From assembly GCA_946887385.1 (NCBI GenBank), contig CAMPKU010000042.1:1-21237 (forward strand): DNA of 21,237 nt. Reading direction: 5' to 3'. The stretch comes from an uncultured Gammaproteobacteria bacterium (lineage in GTDB: Bacteria > Pseudomonadota > Gammaproteobacteria > Rariloculales > Rariloculaceae). The notes beneath the pieces were generated by a model. It did no database searches. It saw only the letters and a program-made list of their open reading frames with translations, and was not told the origin of the DNA. Shown here piece by piece: positions 7,413 through 15,170 of the stretch; the first letter of the stretch is position 1; each line of letters opens with the position of its first letter. The position numbers and the translations under genes are program-made.

Positions 7413-8408
7413 ATGACTAACGCCAGATTCGATGTCACTGCTATCGGCAACGCGATCGTAGACGTGCTCGCCAAAGCCGACGACGCCCTACTCGCGGAGC
7501 ACAAGCTGCCGAAAGGCGGTATGTCGCTCATCGACGCACCGACAGCGGAGCGCCTGTACGCCGTCATGGGCCCGGGCGTCGAGGCATCGGGCGGCTCGGC
7601 CGCCAACACGATCGCCGGCATCGCGGCGCTGGGAGGCAAAACGGCCTACATCGGCAAAGTGGCCGACGATCAGCTCGGCAAGGTGTTCACGCACGACATC
7701 CGCGCGGTCGGCGTTTCTTACACCACGCCGCCGCTCAAGGGCGGCCTGCCCACGGCGCGCTGCCTGATCTTCGTGACGCCCGACGCACAGCGCACGATGC
7801 AGACGTTTCTCGGCGCCACGAGCCAGCTCAACCCCGAGGACGTCGACATGAACGCCATCAAGGCGTCGAAGGTGCTTTATCTCGAAGGCTATCTTTGGGA
7901 TCAGCCGCAAGCGAAGAAGGCAATGCGCGAAGCGGCCGTCGAAGCCAAACGAGCGGGCGTGAAGGTGTCGCTCACGCTGTCCGACTCGTTCTGCGTGGCG
8001 CGCTTTCGCGACGAGTTCAAGGAGCTCATCAAGAACCACGTCGATATCTTGTTCGCCAACGAAAGCGAGATCCTGTCGCTGTACGAAGTGACCGACTTCG
8101 ACGCGGCGCTACAGGCCGTGCGCAACGATGCCGAAATCGCGGCCCTCACCCGCAGCGAGAAAGGCTCGGTGGTGGTGAACGGCGACGAGGTGCACGTGAT
8201 CGACGCCGTGAAGGGCGTCAAGGTGGTGGATACGACGGGCGCCGGCGATGCCTACGCCGCCGGGTTTCTCTACGCCTTCACGCAGGGGCGCGATCTCGCT
8301 ACGTGCGGCCGGCTCGGCGGCGTGATGGCCGCCGAGGTGATCAGCCACATGGGGCCGCGCGTCGAGGCCGACGTCAAAGCGCTGGCCAAGACGGTGTTGC
8401 CCGCTTAA
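7413..8408 (+). CDS. Adenosine kinase, PfkB carbohydrate kinase family
   Basis: Cytosolic PfkB-fold kinase of 331 residues, most like bacterial adenosine kinases (adenosine + ATP to AMP + ADP; purine salvage and removal of adenosine formed from S-adenosylhomocysteine). The N-terminus reads FDVTAIGNAIVDVLA. PfkB signature 1 is ASGGSAANTIAGIAALGG (58-75), with IGKVADDQLG after it. Other blocks are LYLEGYLWD (155-163) and ILFANESEI (212-220). Signature 2 is DTTGAGDAYAAGFL (273-286), with the catalytic base at Asp279. The start at 7413 has GGAGAG 9-14 nt upstream; an upstream ATG-like extension to 7377 lacks a site. Ribokinase-like activity on another nucleoside is possible, but length and motifs fit adenosine kinase best. 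Confidence 0.92.
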   Translation: MTNARFDVTAIGNAIVDVLAKADDALLAEHKLPKGGMSLIDAPTAERLYAVMGPGVEASGGSAANTIAGIAALGGKTAYIGKVADDQLGKVFTHDIRAVGVSYTTPPLKGGLPTARCLIFVTPDAQRTMQTFLGATSQLNPEDVDMNAIKASKVLYLEGYLWDQPQAKKAMREAAVEAKRAGVKVSLTLSDSFCVARFRDEFKELIKNHVDILFANESEILSLYEVTDFDAALQAVRNDAEIAALTRSEKGSVVVNGDEVHVIDAVKGVKVVDTTGAGDAYAAGFLYAFTQGRDLATCGRLGGVMAAEVISHMGPRVEADVKALAKTVLPA

Positions 8409-8410
8409 CA

Positions 8411-8432
8411 GGGGATGGGGACAGATTTATCG
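8411..8432. repeat. Short REP/RAYT-associated-like motif at a convergent junction
   Basis: AGGGGATGGGGACAGATTTA lies between adenosine kinase (stop 8406-8408) and the minus-strand hydrolase (stop 8429-8427). It covers most of the 18-bp spacer and supplies the hydrolase TAA. I recall the GGGGACAGATTTA core as a repeated sequence near REP-associated tyrosine transposases in many proteobacteria. Only one copy is seen here and no transposase is present, so the identification rests on memory. Confidence 0.35.
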
Positions 8433-9488
8433 CTTCGCGCCGGCTTCGATCTCGGCGGCGAGCTCGATGAACACCTTCGCGTACGCGGCGTTGTCGAGCT
8501 GCGCCATCGCGAAGTGGCCGCCGCCCTTCAAACCGCGGTCGGGCAAGTAGACGGCGCTTCCTTTCGCGCCGGCCTGCTGCCATACCGCGGCCGCGCACTC
8601 GATCGCACTCTTGCTCGAGGTGCCCATCTCCGTGGCCACGAGCACCACGGGTAGGTTCGCGTAGCTCACGAGCCGGCTGGGCCGGTCGCCCTGCATCGCG
8701 CAGCCGTCCTTCTCGACGGCGGCGAAGCTCGCCGGCAATGCAGGCTCGGCCTTCCACGCGGTGATCAGCGCCGGGCTGTTGTTGAAGCCCGGCGCGGTTG
8801 GATTGCTGCCTGCGGCTTCGAAGCCGATGATGCCAACGACCTTCGCCGGGTTGAGCTCCGGCACTCGGAACGTGCTGCCGCCGCCGGCCGAATGCGCGAG
8901 CAGCACGGCGGGGCCGATCTCATCGAGCAGCGCGGAAATTTTTTCCGCCGCGAGCGCGTCGCCGCAGTAAGGCGCCGTCGCCGAGCTCGCCGTCCACGCG
9001 ACGACTGCATCGTTCGTGGGCGTGGGCTCGCCGCCCGGCCACACATTGGGGGCCGACGTCGAGAGACGAGCGATGATGCCCGAGTTGCCCACGCGCACGG
9101 TGTTACCGCAGGTCGAGTTGCTCTGCGCGCGGCCGTGGCCGGGCCGATCGACAACGTAAACGTCCCAGCCATCGGCCACGAAATAATCGACCCAGCCGTC
9201 GCGCCCATCGGGCGTCTCGAGCCAGTCGGTGCCTTGTCCGCCGCCGCCATGGATGAACACGATCGGGTACTCGTGGCGCTTACGCGCGGGCAACAAGTAC
9301 TGGACGAACAGCGGGTTCAGCACGTCGAGCGAGCCCGAGGCAGCGCTTGCCGTGGTATAGCCCACGAATCTCGAGCCGAGATCTCTGAGCTCGAGCTTGC
9401 CTGCTTCGCCGCCGGCCAGTGCAGCCGCCGAGCACGCCGCGGCCGCCAAAGCAGCGGCGATGGTTAAATACGATGGCTTCCGACGCAT
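8427..9488 (-). CDS. Exported alpha/beta hydrolase, esterase-713-like
   Basis: Periplasmic or secreted alpha/beta hydrolase of 353 residues, presumably an esterase; the substrate is unknown. A signal peptide covers about residues 1-26. The oxyanion-side loop HGGGGQGTDWLETPDG (80-95) and DGWDVYVVDRPGHGR (106-120) resemble the Alcaligenes esterase 713 group. The nucleophile elbow is AHSAG (Ser200), IIGFEAAG supplies a candidate acid Glu224, and GGGHFAM gives His325. This is the Ser-Glu-His order I recall for esterase 713, where Glu replaces the usual Asp. AAGGGGGA (9500-9493) 4 nt before the ATG at 9488 fixes this start over an upstream one at 9539. It follows the hybrid kinase gene by 61 nt on the same strand and may be co-transcribed with it. 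Confidence 0.9.
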   Translation of the reverse strand: MRRKPSYLTIAAALAAAACSAAALAGGEAGKLELRDLGSRFVGYTTASAASGSLDVLNPLFVQYLLPARKRHEYPIVFIHGGGGQGTDWLETPDGRDGWVDYFVADGWDVYVVDRPGHGRAQSNSTCGNTVRVGNSGIIARLSTSAPNVWPGGEPTPTNDAVVAWTASSATAPYCGDALAAEKISALLDEIGPAVLLAHSAGGGSTFRVPELNPAKVVGIIGFEAAGSNPTAPGFNNSPALITAWKAEPALPASFAAVEKDGCAMQGDRPSRLVSYANLPVVLVATEMGTSSKSAIECAAAVWQQAGAKGSAVYLPDRGLKGGGHFAMAQLDNAAYAKVFIELAAEIEAGAKR

Positions 9489-9549
9489 GGTGTCCCCCTT
9501 TGGCGCCGCCTCGATTGGGGCGCTCCTGCAACTGCGCATGATCCTATCA

Positions 9550-12315
9550 TCAACGGCGCGCGCCGCCGGCTCGAACGAGCTGCGCCACCGCCTCGAGCAG
9601 CTGCGCCGGTTCGACGGGCTTGGGCAGGTGCGCCTGATAACCGGCGCGGAACGCCAGCATTCGGTCTTCCGCGCGTGCGTAGGCCGTCATGGCAATGGCA
9701 GGAATTCCGCCCGCACCGCTGGGATCCATCTCGCGTAGACGCCGCAAGAGCTCGTAGCCGTCCACCTCGGGAAGCCCGATGTCGCTCACGAGCAAGTTCG
9801 GCCGTGCTTCCGCGACGAGCGCCATGGCTTCGCCGGCCGACGCCGCAGCCACGACCGACGCCCCGTACGCGCTCAGGAAGCGCCGCAGAAAGTCGCGCGT
9901 GTCGCTCTCGTCCTCGACGACGAGCACGCGAACGCCGTCGAGCACGTCGCTCGGCAGCGCGTCCGCTTCGGCCCGGCCTCCAAACTCGTTCGCGGCTCCC
10001 ACAGCCGACGGCAGCGGCCCTGACGGCAACAGCACGATGAACGTGGCGCCTCGGCCTTCGCCTTCGCTTTCGGCGCGAATCGAGCCGCCGTGCAGATCCA
10101 CGAGGTGTTTGGCAATCGCGAGCCCGAGACCGAGCCCGCCGTACTGGCGAGTGATCGACAGATTGCCTTGCTGGAAGCGATCGAAGATGTGCGGCAAGAA
10201 CTCGCGCCGAATGCCCACACCCGTATCCCTAACCGAGAGCTCGGCGTCGGCGCCGCTCTCGCGCAGCCGGACCATGACGCTGCCGCCGTCAGGCGTGAAC
10301 TTGATCGCGTTCCACAGCAGATTCCAGACGATCTGCTGCATGCGGGAGGGATCGCCGGCGATCGCCACGCCGGACTCGAGCTCACGCGCGATCGCGATGC
10401 GCTTGGCGTCGGCCGCGTGCTGCACCGTCTCGATGACGTTTTCGATGAGAGCCGCGAGATCCAGTTTCTCGATCGACAGCCGCAGCTTGCCGGAAACGAT
10501 TCGGCTCACGTCGAGCAGATCCGAGATCAGCTGCGCTTGGATCCGGGTGTTGCGCACGATCACGTCCAACCCGCGGCGCACGATATCGGCATCGCTTTGC
10601 CCCTGCATCATGAGCTGCGTCCAGCCGAGAATTGCATTCAAAGGCGTTCGCAGCTCGTGCGAGACCATCGCCACGAACTCGTCCTTCACACGGCTGGCGC
10701 GCTCCGCGTCGGAGCGCGCGGCGCGCTCGGCCTCGAGCAAGCGCTCGCGCTCGACGGCCACGCTGCGCCGCTCCAGCTCGGCCCGCCGGCGCTCGGTCAC
10801 GTCGCGGAATACCAAAACCGCGCCTACGATGCGGCCGTCGCGGCTGCGAATCGGCGCGCCGCTGTCGTCGATGGGCCGCTCGGTTCCGTCCGCGCCGATC
10901 AATAGCGTATGGTTCGCGAGCCCCACGATCACGCCGTCGGCAAGCACGCGGGTAACCGGGTTTTCAACCGTCGTGCGGCTCTCCTCGCTGATGATTTTGA
11001 ACACGTCGGCGCACGGCCGGCCGCGTGCATCGGTGAGCCGCCAGCCCGTCAGGTGCTCGGCGATCGGATTCATGAACGCCACATGCCCGCGAACGTCGGT
11101 GGCGATCACCCCGTCGCCAATGCTTTCGAGCGTCGTCTCGAACCACTTGCGCTGTTCCGCGATGGCATCTTCCGCGCGCCGCTCCTCGGTCACGTCGCGA
11201 AATACGAGCACGGCGCCGAGTGTTTCGCCGGCCGCATCGCGAATGGGCGCCGCACTGTCCGCGATGGGCCGTTCGACGCCGTTGCGCGCAACGAGCACAG
11301 TGTGGTTGGCCAGACCGATGACATACCCCAGCTTCAAGACCATGGCTGTCGGATTCTCGACCGGCTCCCGGCTCTTCTCGTTGATGATCTGGAATACGTC
11401 GGCGAGATTGCGGCCCCGGGCCTCGGCGAATGTCCAGCCGGTGAGGCGCTCGCCCGTGGGATTCAAATACGCCACGCGCCCCTGCAAGTCCGCCGCGATC
11501 ACGCCGTCGCCAATGCTTGCGAGCGTCACGCGATAGCGCTCCTCCTGTGCCGCGAGCTCCCTGATCAGGCGCTTTTGCTCCGTGATGTCGCGCGCCACTT
11601 TCGCGCTGCCGACGATCGTGCCCGACCCATCTCGGATGGGAGACACGGACAACGAGATGTCGATCCTGCGCCCGTCCTTGGCGACGCGTACGGTCTCGAA
11701 GTGCTCGATGCGCTCGCCGCGGCCGACTCTGGCGAGAATGTCGTCCTCCTCGGCATGGAGCTCCGGCGGAATCAGGATGTGAATCGGCTTGCCGATCAGC
11801 TCCGGCGGCTCATAGCCGTAGATCCGCGCGCAACTGCCGTTACACGACCGGATGATACCGTTCAAGTCCTTGGCCACGATGGCGTCCTCGGACGAGTCGA
11901 CGATCGCGGCCAGATAAGCTTCCGTCTCGCGCGCCCGCTTCTGCGCCGTAATGTCGCGCGCGATCTTCGACGCACCAACGACAATCCCGGCCGCGTTGCG
12001 CACGGGCGATACGCTGAGCGAGACGTCCACGCGCCGGCCGTCTTTTGTGACACGCACCGTCTCGAAGTGGTCGACGCGCTCGCCGCGGCGGATCCGGCGC
12101 AAGATCTCGTCTTCCTCCGCCTGCCGCTCCGGCGGGATCAACATCCGCACGGAACGCCCGATGAGCTCCCCGGCCGAATAGCCGAAGATCCGCTCGGCGG
12201 CGGCGTTGCAGGACTCGATGATGCCGTCGGCACTCTTCGACAGGATCGCGTCGTCAGAGGACTCCACGATCGCCGCGAGGTGAGCGTGACCCGCCGGCGG
12301 ACGCGACTCGTACAT
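9550..12315 (-). CDS. Hybrid sensor histidine kinase: four PAS, HisKA, HATPase, receiver
   Basis: Two-component hybrid kinase of 921 residues with no transmembrane segment, so probably a cytosolic sensor. PAS1 (about 12-125) and PAS2 (133-247) are close copies of each other, and PAS3 (260-380) and PAS4 (390-508) are a second such pair. PAC-like tails (ARDIT.QKR and FRDVTE.RR) end the domains. A helical linker leads to HisKA with the H-box SHELRTPLN (His553). HATPase follows, with N box NLLWNAIKFT, G1 DTGVGI and G2 GLGLGLAI. The C-terminal receiver has VLVVEDESDT, the phospho-acceptor Asp845 in VSDIGLPEVDG, AMTAYA and the LPKPV lysine. The ATG at 12315 has GAAGAGAGAG 5 nt upstream and is preferred over a GTG at 12321. 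No separate output regulator is nearby. Confidence 0.95.
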   Translation of the reverse strand: MYESRPPAGHAHLAAIVESSDDAILSKSADGIIESCNAAAERIFGYSAGELIGRSVRMLIPPERQAEEDEILRRIRRGERVDHFETVRVTKDGRRVDVSLSVSPVRNAAGIVVGASKIARDITAQKRARETEAYLAAIVDSSEDAIVAKDLNGIIRSCNGSCARIYGYEPPELIGKPIHILIPPELHAEEDDILARVGRGERIEHFETVRVAKDGRRIDISLSVSPIRDGSGTIVGSAKVARDITEQKRLIRELAAQEERYRVTLASIGDGVIAADLQGRVAYLNPTGERLTGWTFAEARGRNLADVFQIINEKSREPVENPTAMVLKLGYVIGLANHTVLVARNGVERPIADSAAPIRDAAGETLGAVLVFRDVTEERRAEDAIAEQRKWFETTLESIGDGVIATDVRGHVAFMNPIAEHLTGWRLTDARGRPCADVFKIISEESRTTVENPVTRVLADGVIVGLANHTLLIGADGTERPIDDSGAPIRSRDGRIVGAVLVFRDVTERRRAELERRSVAVERERLLEAERAARSDAERASRVKDEFVAMVSHELRTPLNAILGWTQLMMQGQSDADIVRRGLDVIVRNTRIQAQLISDLLDVSRIVSGKLRLSIEKLDLAALIENVIETVQHAADAKRIAIARELESGVAIAGDPSRMQQIVWNLLWNAIKFTPDGGSVMVRLRESGADAELSVRDTGVGIRREFLPHIFDRFQQGNLSITRQYGGLGLGLAIAKHLVDLHGGSIRAESEGEGRGATFIVLLPSGPLPSAVGAANEFGGRAEADALPSDVLDGVRVLVVEDESDTRDFLRRFLSAYGASVVAAASAGEAMALVAEARPNLLVSDIGLPEVDGYELLRRLREMDPSGAGGIPAIAMTAYARAEDRMLAFRAGYQAHLPKPVEPAQLLEAVAQLVRAGGARR

Positions 12316-12320
12316 TGGCA

Positions 12321-12330
12321 CTCTCTCTTC
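12321..12330 (-). promoter_or_regulatory. Shine-Dalgarno deciding the hybrid kinase start
   Basis: GAAGAGAGAG ends 5 nt before the ATG at 12315. The alternative GTG at 12321 begins inside this purine run, which makes it unlikely to be the start. Confidence 0.6.
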
Positions 12331-12394
12331 TTGTTGGATCGAGGGGGCTCACGCGCAACGTCGCGGCTCCGTTGAAGGCGGGGGGCTGCAAGAC

Positions 12395-12432
12395 GCGTGC
12401 CACGTTTTGGCCGCCGCGCGGCCGGAGCACGC
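12395..12432. terminator. Imperfect GC-rich hairpin after slt
   Basis: Outer arms GCGTGC (12395-12400) and GCACGC (12427-12432) enclose an inner stem GGCCG/CGGCC (12409-12413 and 12419-12423) with a 5-nt loop. It lies just past the slt stop at 12442 and before the hybrid kinase gene on the minus strand. There is no U-tract, so a terminator role is uncertain. Confidence 0.3.
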
Positions 12433-12441
12433 GGCCCTCTT

Positions 12442-14415
12442 TCATCGGGCGGTGGAGCCGGCGGAAATCTCGCCGAGCCAGGGCTGCGCGCTCTGCGGCC
12501 GGCCCGTCTGAAGCCAGCGAAACACCAGGCTATGCCAGAGTACGCGCCGCACGTACGCACGGGTCTCGTTGTACGGAATGTTCTCGACCCAAACGTCGCT
12601 GTCGATCGCCTCGCCCGGCAGCCATCTCTTGGCCGCGGTTTCGCCGGCGTTGTAAGCACCGAGCGCCACAGGCAGCTGCTTGTCGAATCGCTCGAGCAGC
12701 TCCGCGACTCGGGCGGCTCCGATCGCGATGCTCACCGTGGGATCGAACAGCTCCGCTCGATTTGGCACAGGCAACTGCCAACGGCGCGCCGTCTCGCGCG
12801 CCGTTGCAGGAGTGAGCTGTGCGATGCCGAGTGCGCCGGCCGGCGAGGCTGCGTCGGCGCGAAACAGACTTTCCTGGCGAATCACGCCGTACAGCACGTG
12901 CGGGTCGAGCTCCGTCAATTGCACTGCCGCAGCAACCTGCTGCTCGTAAGGACGCGGGTACAGCAGCGTGTAGTCGTTGAAACGGCCGTGACTCGTCGCG
13001 AGCGCCACCGCGATGTCGTAGATTTCCCAGCGCGCCGCGAGATGAATGGCTTGCAGCCGCTGCTCCTCGGGTAACTCCGCGTAGCCGTAGTGCCACTCGG
13101 CGGTGGCGAGATCCCGCAGCCCGACGAGTACGAGCTCGCGCACACGTCGAAAGGCGTCGGCCGCGGCAATCGCCTCGACCTTATCGGCGTCGAGCGGTAT
13201 GGGCTCTTGCCGCGGAACCACGGGCTCGTCGAGACGCGCGGCTGCCAGCGCGGAATAGTAATTGTCGCCGCCGAGAGCGGCGGTATAGAACCCGCGCGCC
13301 GCGGCGGCCTCGCCGCGCTGCTCGGCCGCACGCCCTGCCCAATAGCGCCATGCCCACTCGGCTTGTTGCTCGGCCGGCATCGCGGCAAGCGCTGCGCGAA
13401 CGGCGTTCCAATCTCGCGCCCACAGCGCCGCACGCACCTGCCATTCGCGGCCGACGGCGTCGAGCGCCGAGCTTGGCACGCGCTCGAAGTACGCGAGCGC
13501 CTCCGTCTTGCGGCTCCAGGCCAGGCCCTTAGCGAGTGCCAGCGACAGCTCCTGCCCGAACTCGCGCGTGGGTGCGCGCGCGGCGAGCGCGTCGTATCGC
13601 AGCAGCGCCTCCTCGGGTGCATTGCGCGCGAGGCGCTCCCACGCCTCCAGCACAACCGCGGCCGGCACCTCGCGAGTCGCGTCGTGGGTCAACACGTCGA
13701 GCATGCGCGCGGGGCGCTCGATGAATGCAGCGCGCTCGAGCAACGGTGCAGCCGCCTCGCGGGAAAGCCGCGCCGCGATGACGCGGGCAAATGCAGCTTG
13801 ACCGTTGTCGAGCAGCAGCTCTACGCGCTGCGCTACGAGCTCCGCGGGTAGCTGGCCTTGATCCCGCAGCCACTGAAAGGCCGACTCGCACTCGCTCGGC
13901 AAGCGATGTCCCGTGAGCCACCGAGCACGAATCGCCGCGGGAAGCCCCCCTGTGTCTTTGCGGGCGACGCGTGCATTGAAGTATTCGCATTCAAGCGCGG
14001 GCGTAGCCGCCGCGGCATCGTACCGGTCGAGAAACGCTTCCCAGGAGCCACGGCGCGCCAGGCTCGTGAGCCATGCGCGGCGCAGCGCTCGCGCCACCGG
14101 CGCATCGCCGGCCTCCGCCACGAATCCGGCGGCCGCGCGATCGGCCTCGTGCCACGAGCCTTCGGCGCGGGCCAGCGCCCGCTCGATGCGCGCGGCGCGA
14201 AGATACGGATACAGCACGTACGCGCGCAGCGCGTCGTCGTCGCCGGCGGCGTCGAGGCCAATCGCGGCCGCGGCATAGGCCGCGCGAAACTGCTCGCGCA
14301 CAGCAGTAACGCCGGCTTCAGTCTGGGCCGCCGCGATCGCGGCCCACGCCAGGCCGCACGCTGCGACAAACCCCTGCGCTACCGCGAGCCACGGGCGGCG
14401 GTGCATCGTCTTCAT
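12442..14415 (-). CDS. slt: Soluble lytic murein transglycosylase (Slt70 type)
   Basis: Periplasmic peptidoglycan lyase that cleaves the MurNAc-GlcNAc bond to give 1,6-anhydro products. It has 657 residues, near the Slt70 norm. A signal peptide occupies about residues 1-31 (hydrophobic core before AAAQTEAG). A long Ala/Arg/Leu-rich helical region, the doughnut-shaped superhelix of the family, runs to about 480. The C-terminal SLT domain has YGVIRQESLFR with catalytic Glu515, then SPAGALGIAQLTPATA, GAYNAG and ENIPYNETRAYVRRVL. The frame stays open to 14523, but that extension crosses the divergent promoter region and lacks signal-peptide character. The ATG at 14415 has no Shine-Dalgarno, but a promoter-like pair ends 6 nt upstream, suggesting a leaderless message. 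An ATG at 14406 is an alternative. Confidence 0.93.
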   Translation of the reverse strand: MKTMHRRPWLAVAQGFVAACGLAWAAIAAAQTEAGVTAVREQFRAAYAAAAIGLDAAGDDDALRAYVLYPYLRAARIERALARAEGSWHEADRAAAGFVAEAGDAPVARALRRAWLTSLARRGSWEAFLDRYDAAAATPALECEYFNARVARKDTGGLPAAIRARWLTGHRLPSECESAFQWLRDQGQLPAELVAQRVELLLDNGQAAFARVIAARLSREAAAPLLERAAFIERPARMLDVLTHDATREVPAAVVLEAWERLARNAPEEALLRYDALAARAPTREFGQELSLALAKGLAWSRKTEALAYFERVPSSALDAVGREWQVRAALWARDWNAVRAALAAMPAEQQAEWAWRYWAGRAAEQRGEAAAARGFYTAALGGDNYYSALAAARLDEPVVPRQEPIPLDADKVEAIAAADAFRRVRELVLVGLRDLATAEWHYGYAELPEEQRLQAIHLAARWEIYDIAVALATSHGRFNDYTLLYPRPYEQQVAAAVQLTELDPHVLYGVIRQESLFRADAASPAGALGIAQLTPATARETARRWQLPVPNRAELFDPTVSIAIGAARVAELLERFDKQLPVALGAYNAGETAAKRWLPGEAIDSDVWVENIPYNETRAYVRRVLWHSLVFRWLQTGRPQSAQPWLGEISAGSTAR

Positions 14416-14421
14416 CGCGGC

Positions 14422-14451
14422 AGGATACCGAGTGCGGCGTCGATGCGCCAA
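14422..14451 (-). promoter_or_regulatory. Candidate slt promoter giving a leaderless transcript
   Basis: Minus-strand TTGGCG (14451-14446), an 18-bp spacer and TATCCT (14427-14422), each 4 of 6 to consensus. Only 6 nt separate the -10 box from the ATG at 14415, so transcription would start at about the A of ATG. This agrees with the missing Shine-Dalgarno. The hexamers are modest. Confidence 0.35.
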
Positions 14452-14537
14452 AGTGATTTCGCCGCGGCGTTCGAGCGCTGCATCGAGTGGTACGCATCTT
14501 GCACTTCCGCAGGCATGGAACACATTAGGATCGCAAC

Positions 14538-15095
14538 ATGAGCTTCACGCCCTGGATGGCAGCACTGGCCGCTGCGAGTGCGCTGGGCGCAATGGCGCAG
14601 ACACGAAGCAGCGACTCGCTCGCTCCGCAGAACCAAGGAATCGTTACGGCGGAAGCGCAGCGCCCCAACGCCGCGGCAAGCCGAGATATCGACTTCCTTA
14701 CCGACGCGCTGCGCACGGCCTTGGCCGAAGCCCGGATGGGCGAGCTCGCGGCAGAGCGCGGCGGCGATGCGCGTGTGCGCGAGTTCGGCGCAACGTTGCA
14801 GCGGGACTATGCGCGGCACGCCGACGAAATCCGCCGGCAGCTCGAGCCGCTGAACGTTACGATCCCGGCGGAGCCCTCGGCCGAAGCGCTATCGCACCAT
14901 GCCGCGCTCGCGCGCCTTTCCGCCGAGGAGCTCGACGCGGCGTTCGTGCAGATGATGATCTGGACGCTCACCGAAGCGATCGAGAAATACGGCGCCCAGA
15001 CGCACGCGAACCCGAACCGCGAACTCTCCAACTTCGCCTCGACGTCGTTGCCGATGCTGCGCGAGCACCTGGCCGCGGCGCAGGCACTGCGCTGA
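14538..15095 (+). CDS. DUF4142 family protein, probably exported
   Basis: Predicted periplasmic helical protein of 185 residues with a short signal peptide (about 1-20, ending AMAQ). The mature part matches the DUF4142 ferritin-like pattern. A first helix carries DIDFLTDALRTALAEARMGELAAERG, followed by RVREFGATLQRDYARHADEIRRQLEPL. A later helical pair contains EELDAAFVQMMIWTLTEAIEKYG and ends LPMLREHLAAAQAL. TAGGA sits 7 nt before the ATG at 14538. The gene is divergent from slt, 122 bp away. Family members occur in many soil proteobacteria and are sometimes stress-linked, but the role is unknown. I see no metal-binding Glu/His set clear enough to call it a true ferritin. Confidence 0.87.
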   Translation: MSFTPWMAALAAASALGAMAQTRSSDSLAPQNQGIVTAEAQRPNAAASRDIDFLTDALRTALAEARMGELAAERGGDARVREFGATLQRDYARHADEIRRQLEPLNVTIPAEPSAEALSHHAALARLSAEELDAAFVQMMIWTLTEAIEKYGAQTHANPNRELSNFASTSLPMLREHLAAAQALR

Positions 15096-15125
15096 CGGCG
15101 GACCGCCTTCGAGCCGGTTTTCACG

Positions 15126-15158
15126 GCGTTTGCCGGCGGTGCAGCCGCCGGCAAACGC
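15126..15158. terminator. Perfect 14-bp hairpin between convergent genes
   Basis: GCGTTTGCCGGCGG (15126-15139) and its exact complement CCGCCGGCAAACGC (15145-15158) flank a TGCAG loop. It lies in the 75-bp gap between the DUF4142 stop and the minus-strand gene that ends at 15171, so it can serve both directions. Neither side has a U-tract. Confidence 0.7.
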
Positions 15159-15170
15159 ACGCTTCAAGGC

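Noticed and set aside
9779..12375. Long plus-strand open frames (585 and 488 residues) across the hybrid kinase
   Set aside because: They are GC-rich shadows of a gene with complete PAS, HisKA, HATPase and receiver motifs on the other strand.
12397..13851. Plus-strand frames of 225 and 253 residues across slt
   Set aside because: They are antisense to the SLT domain and helical region and show no recognisable motif.
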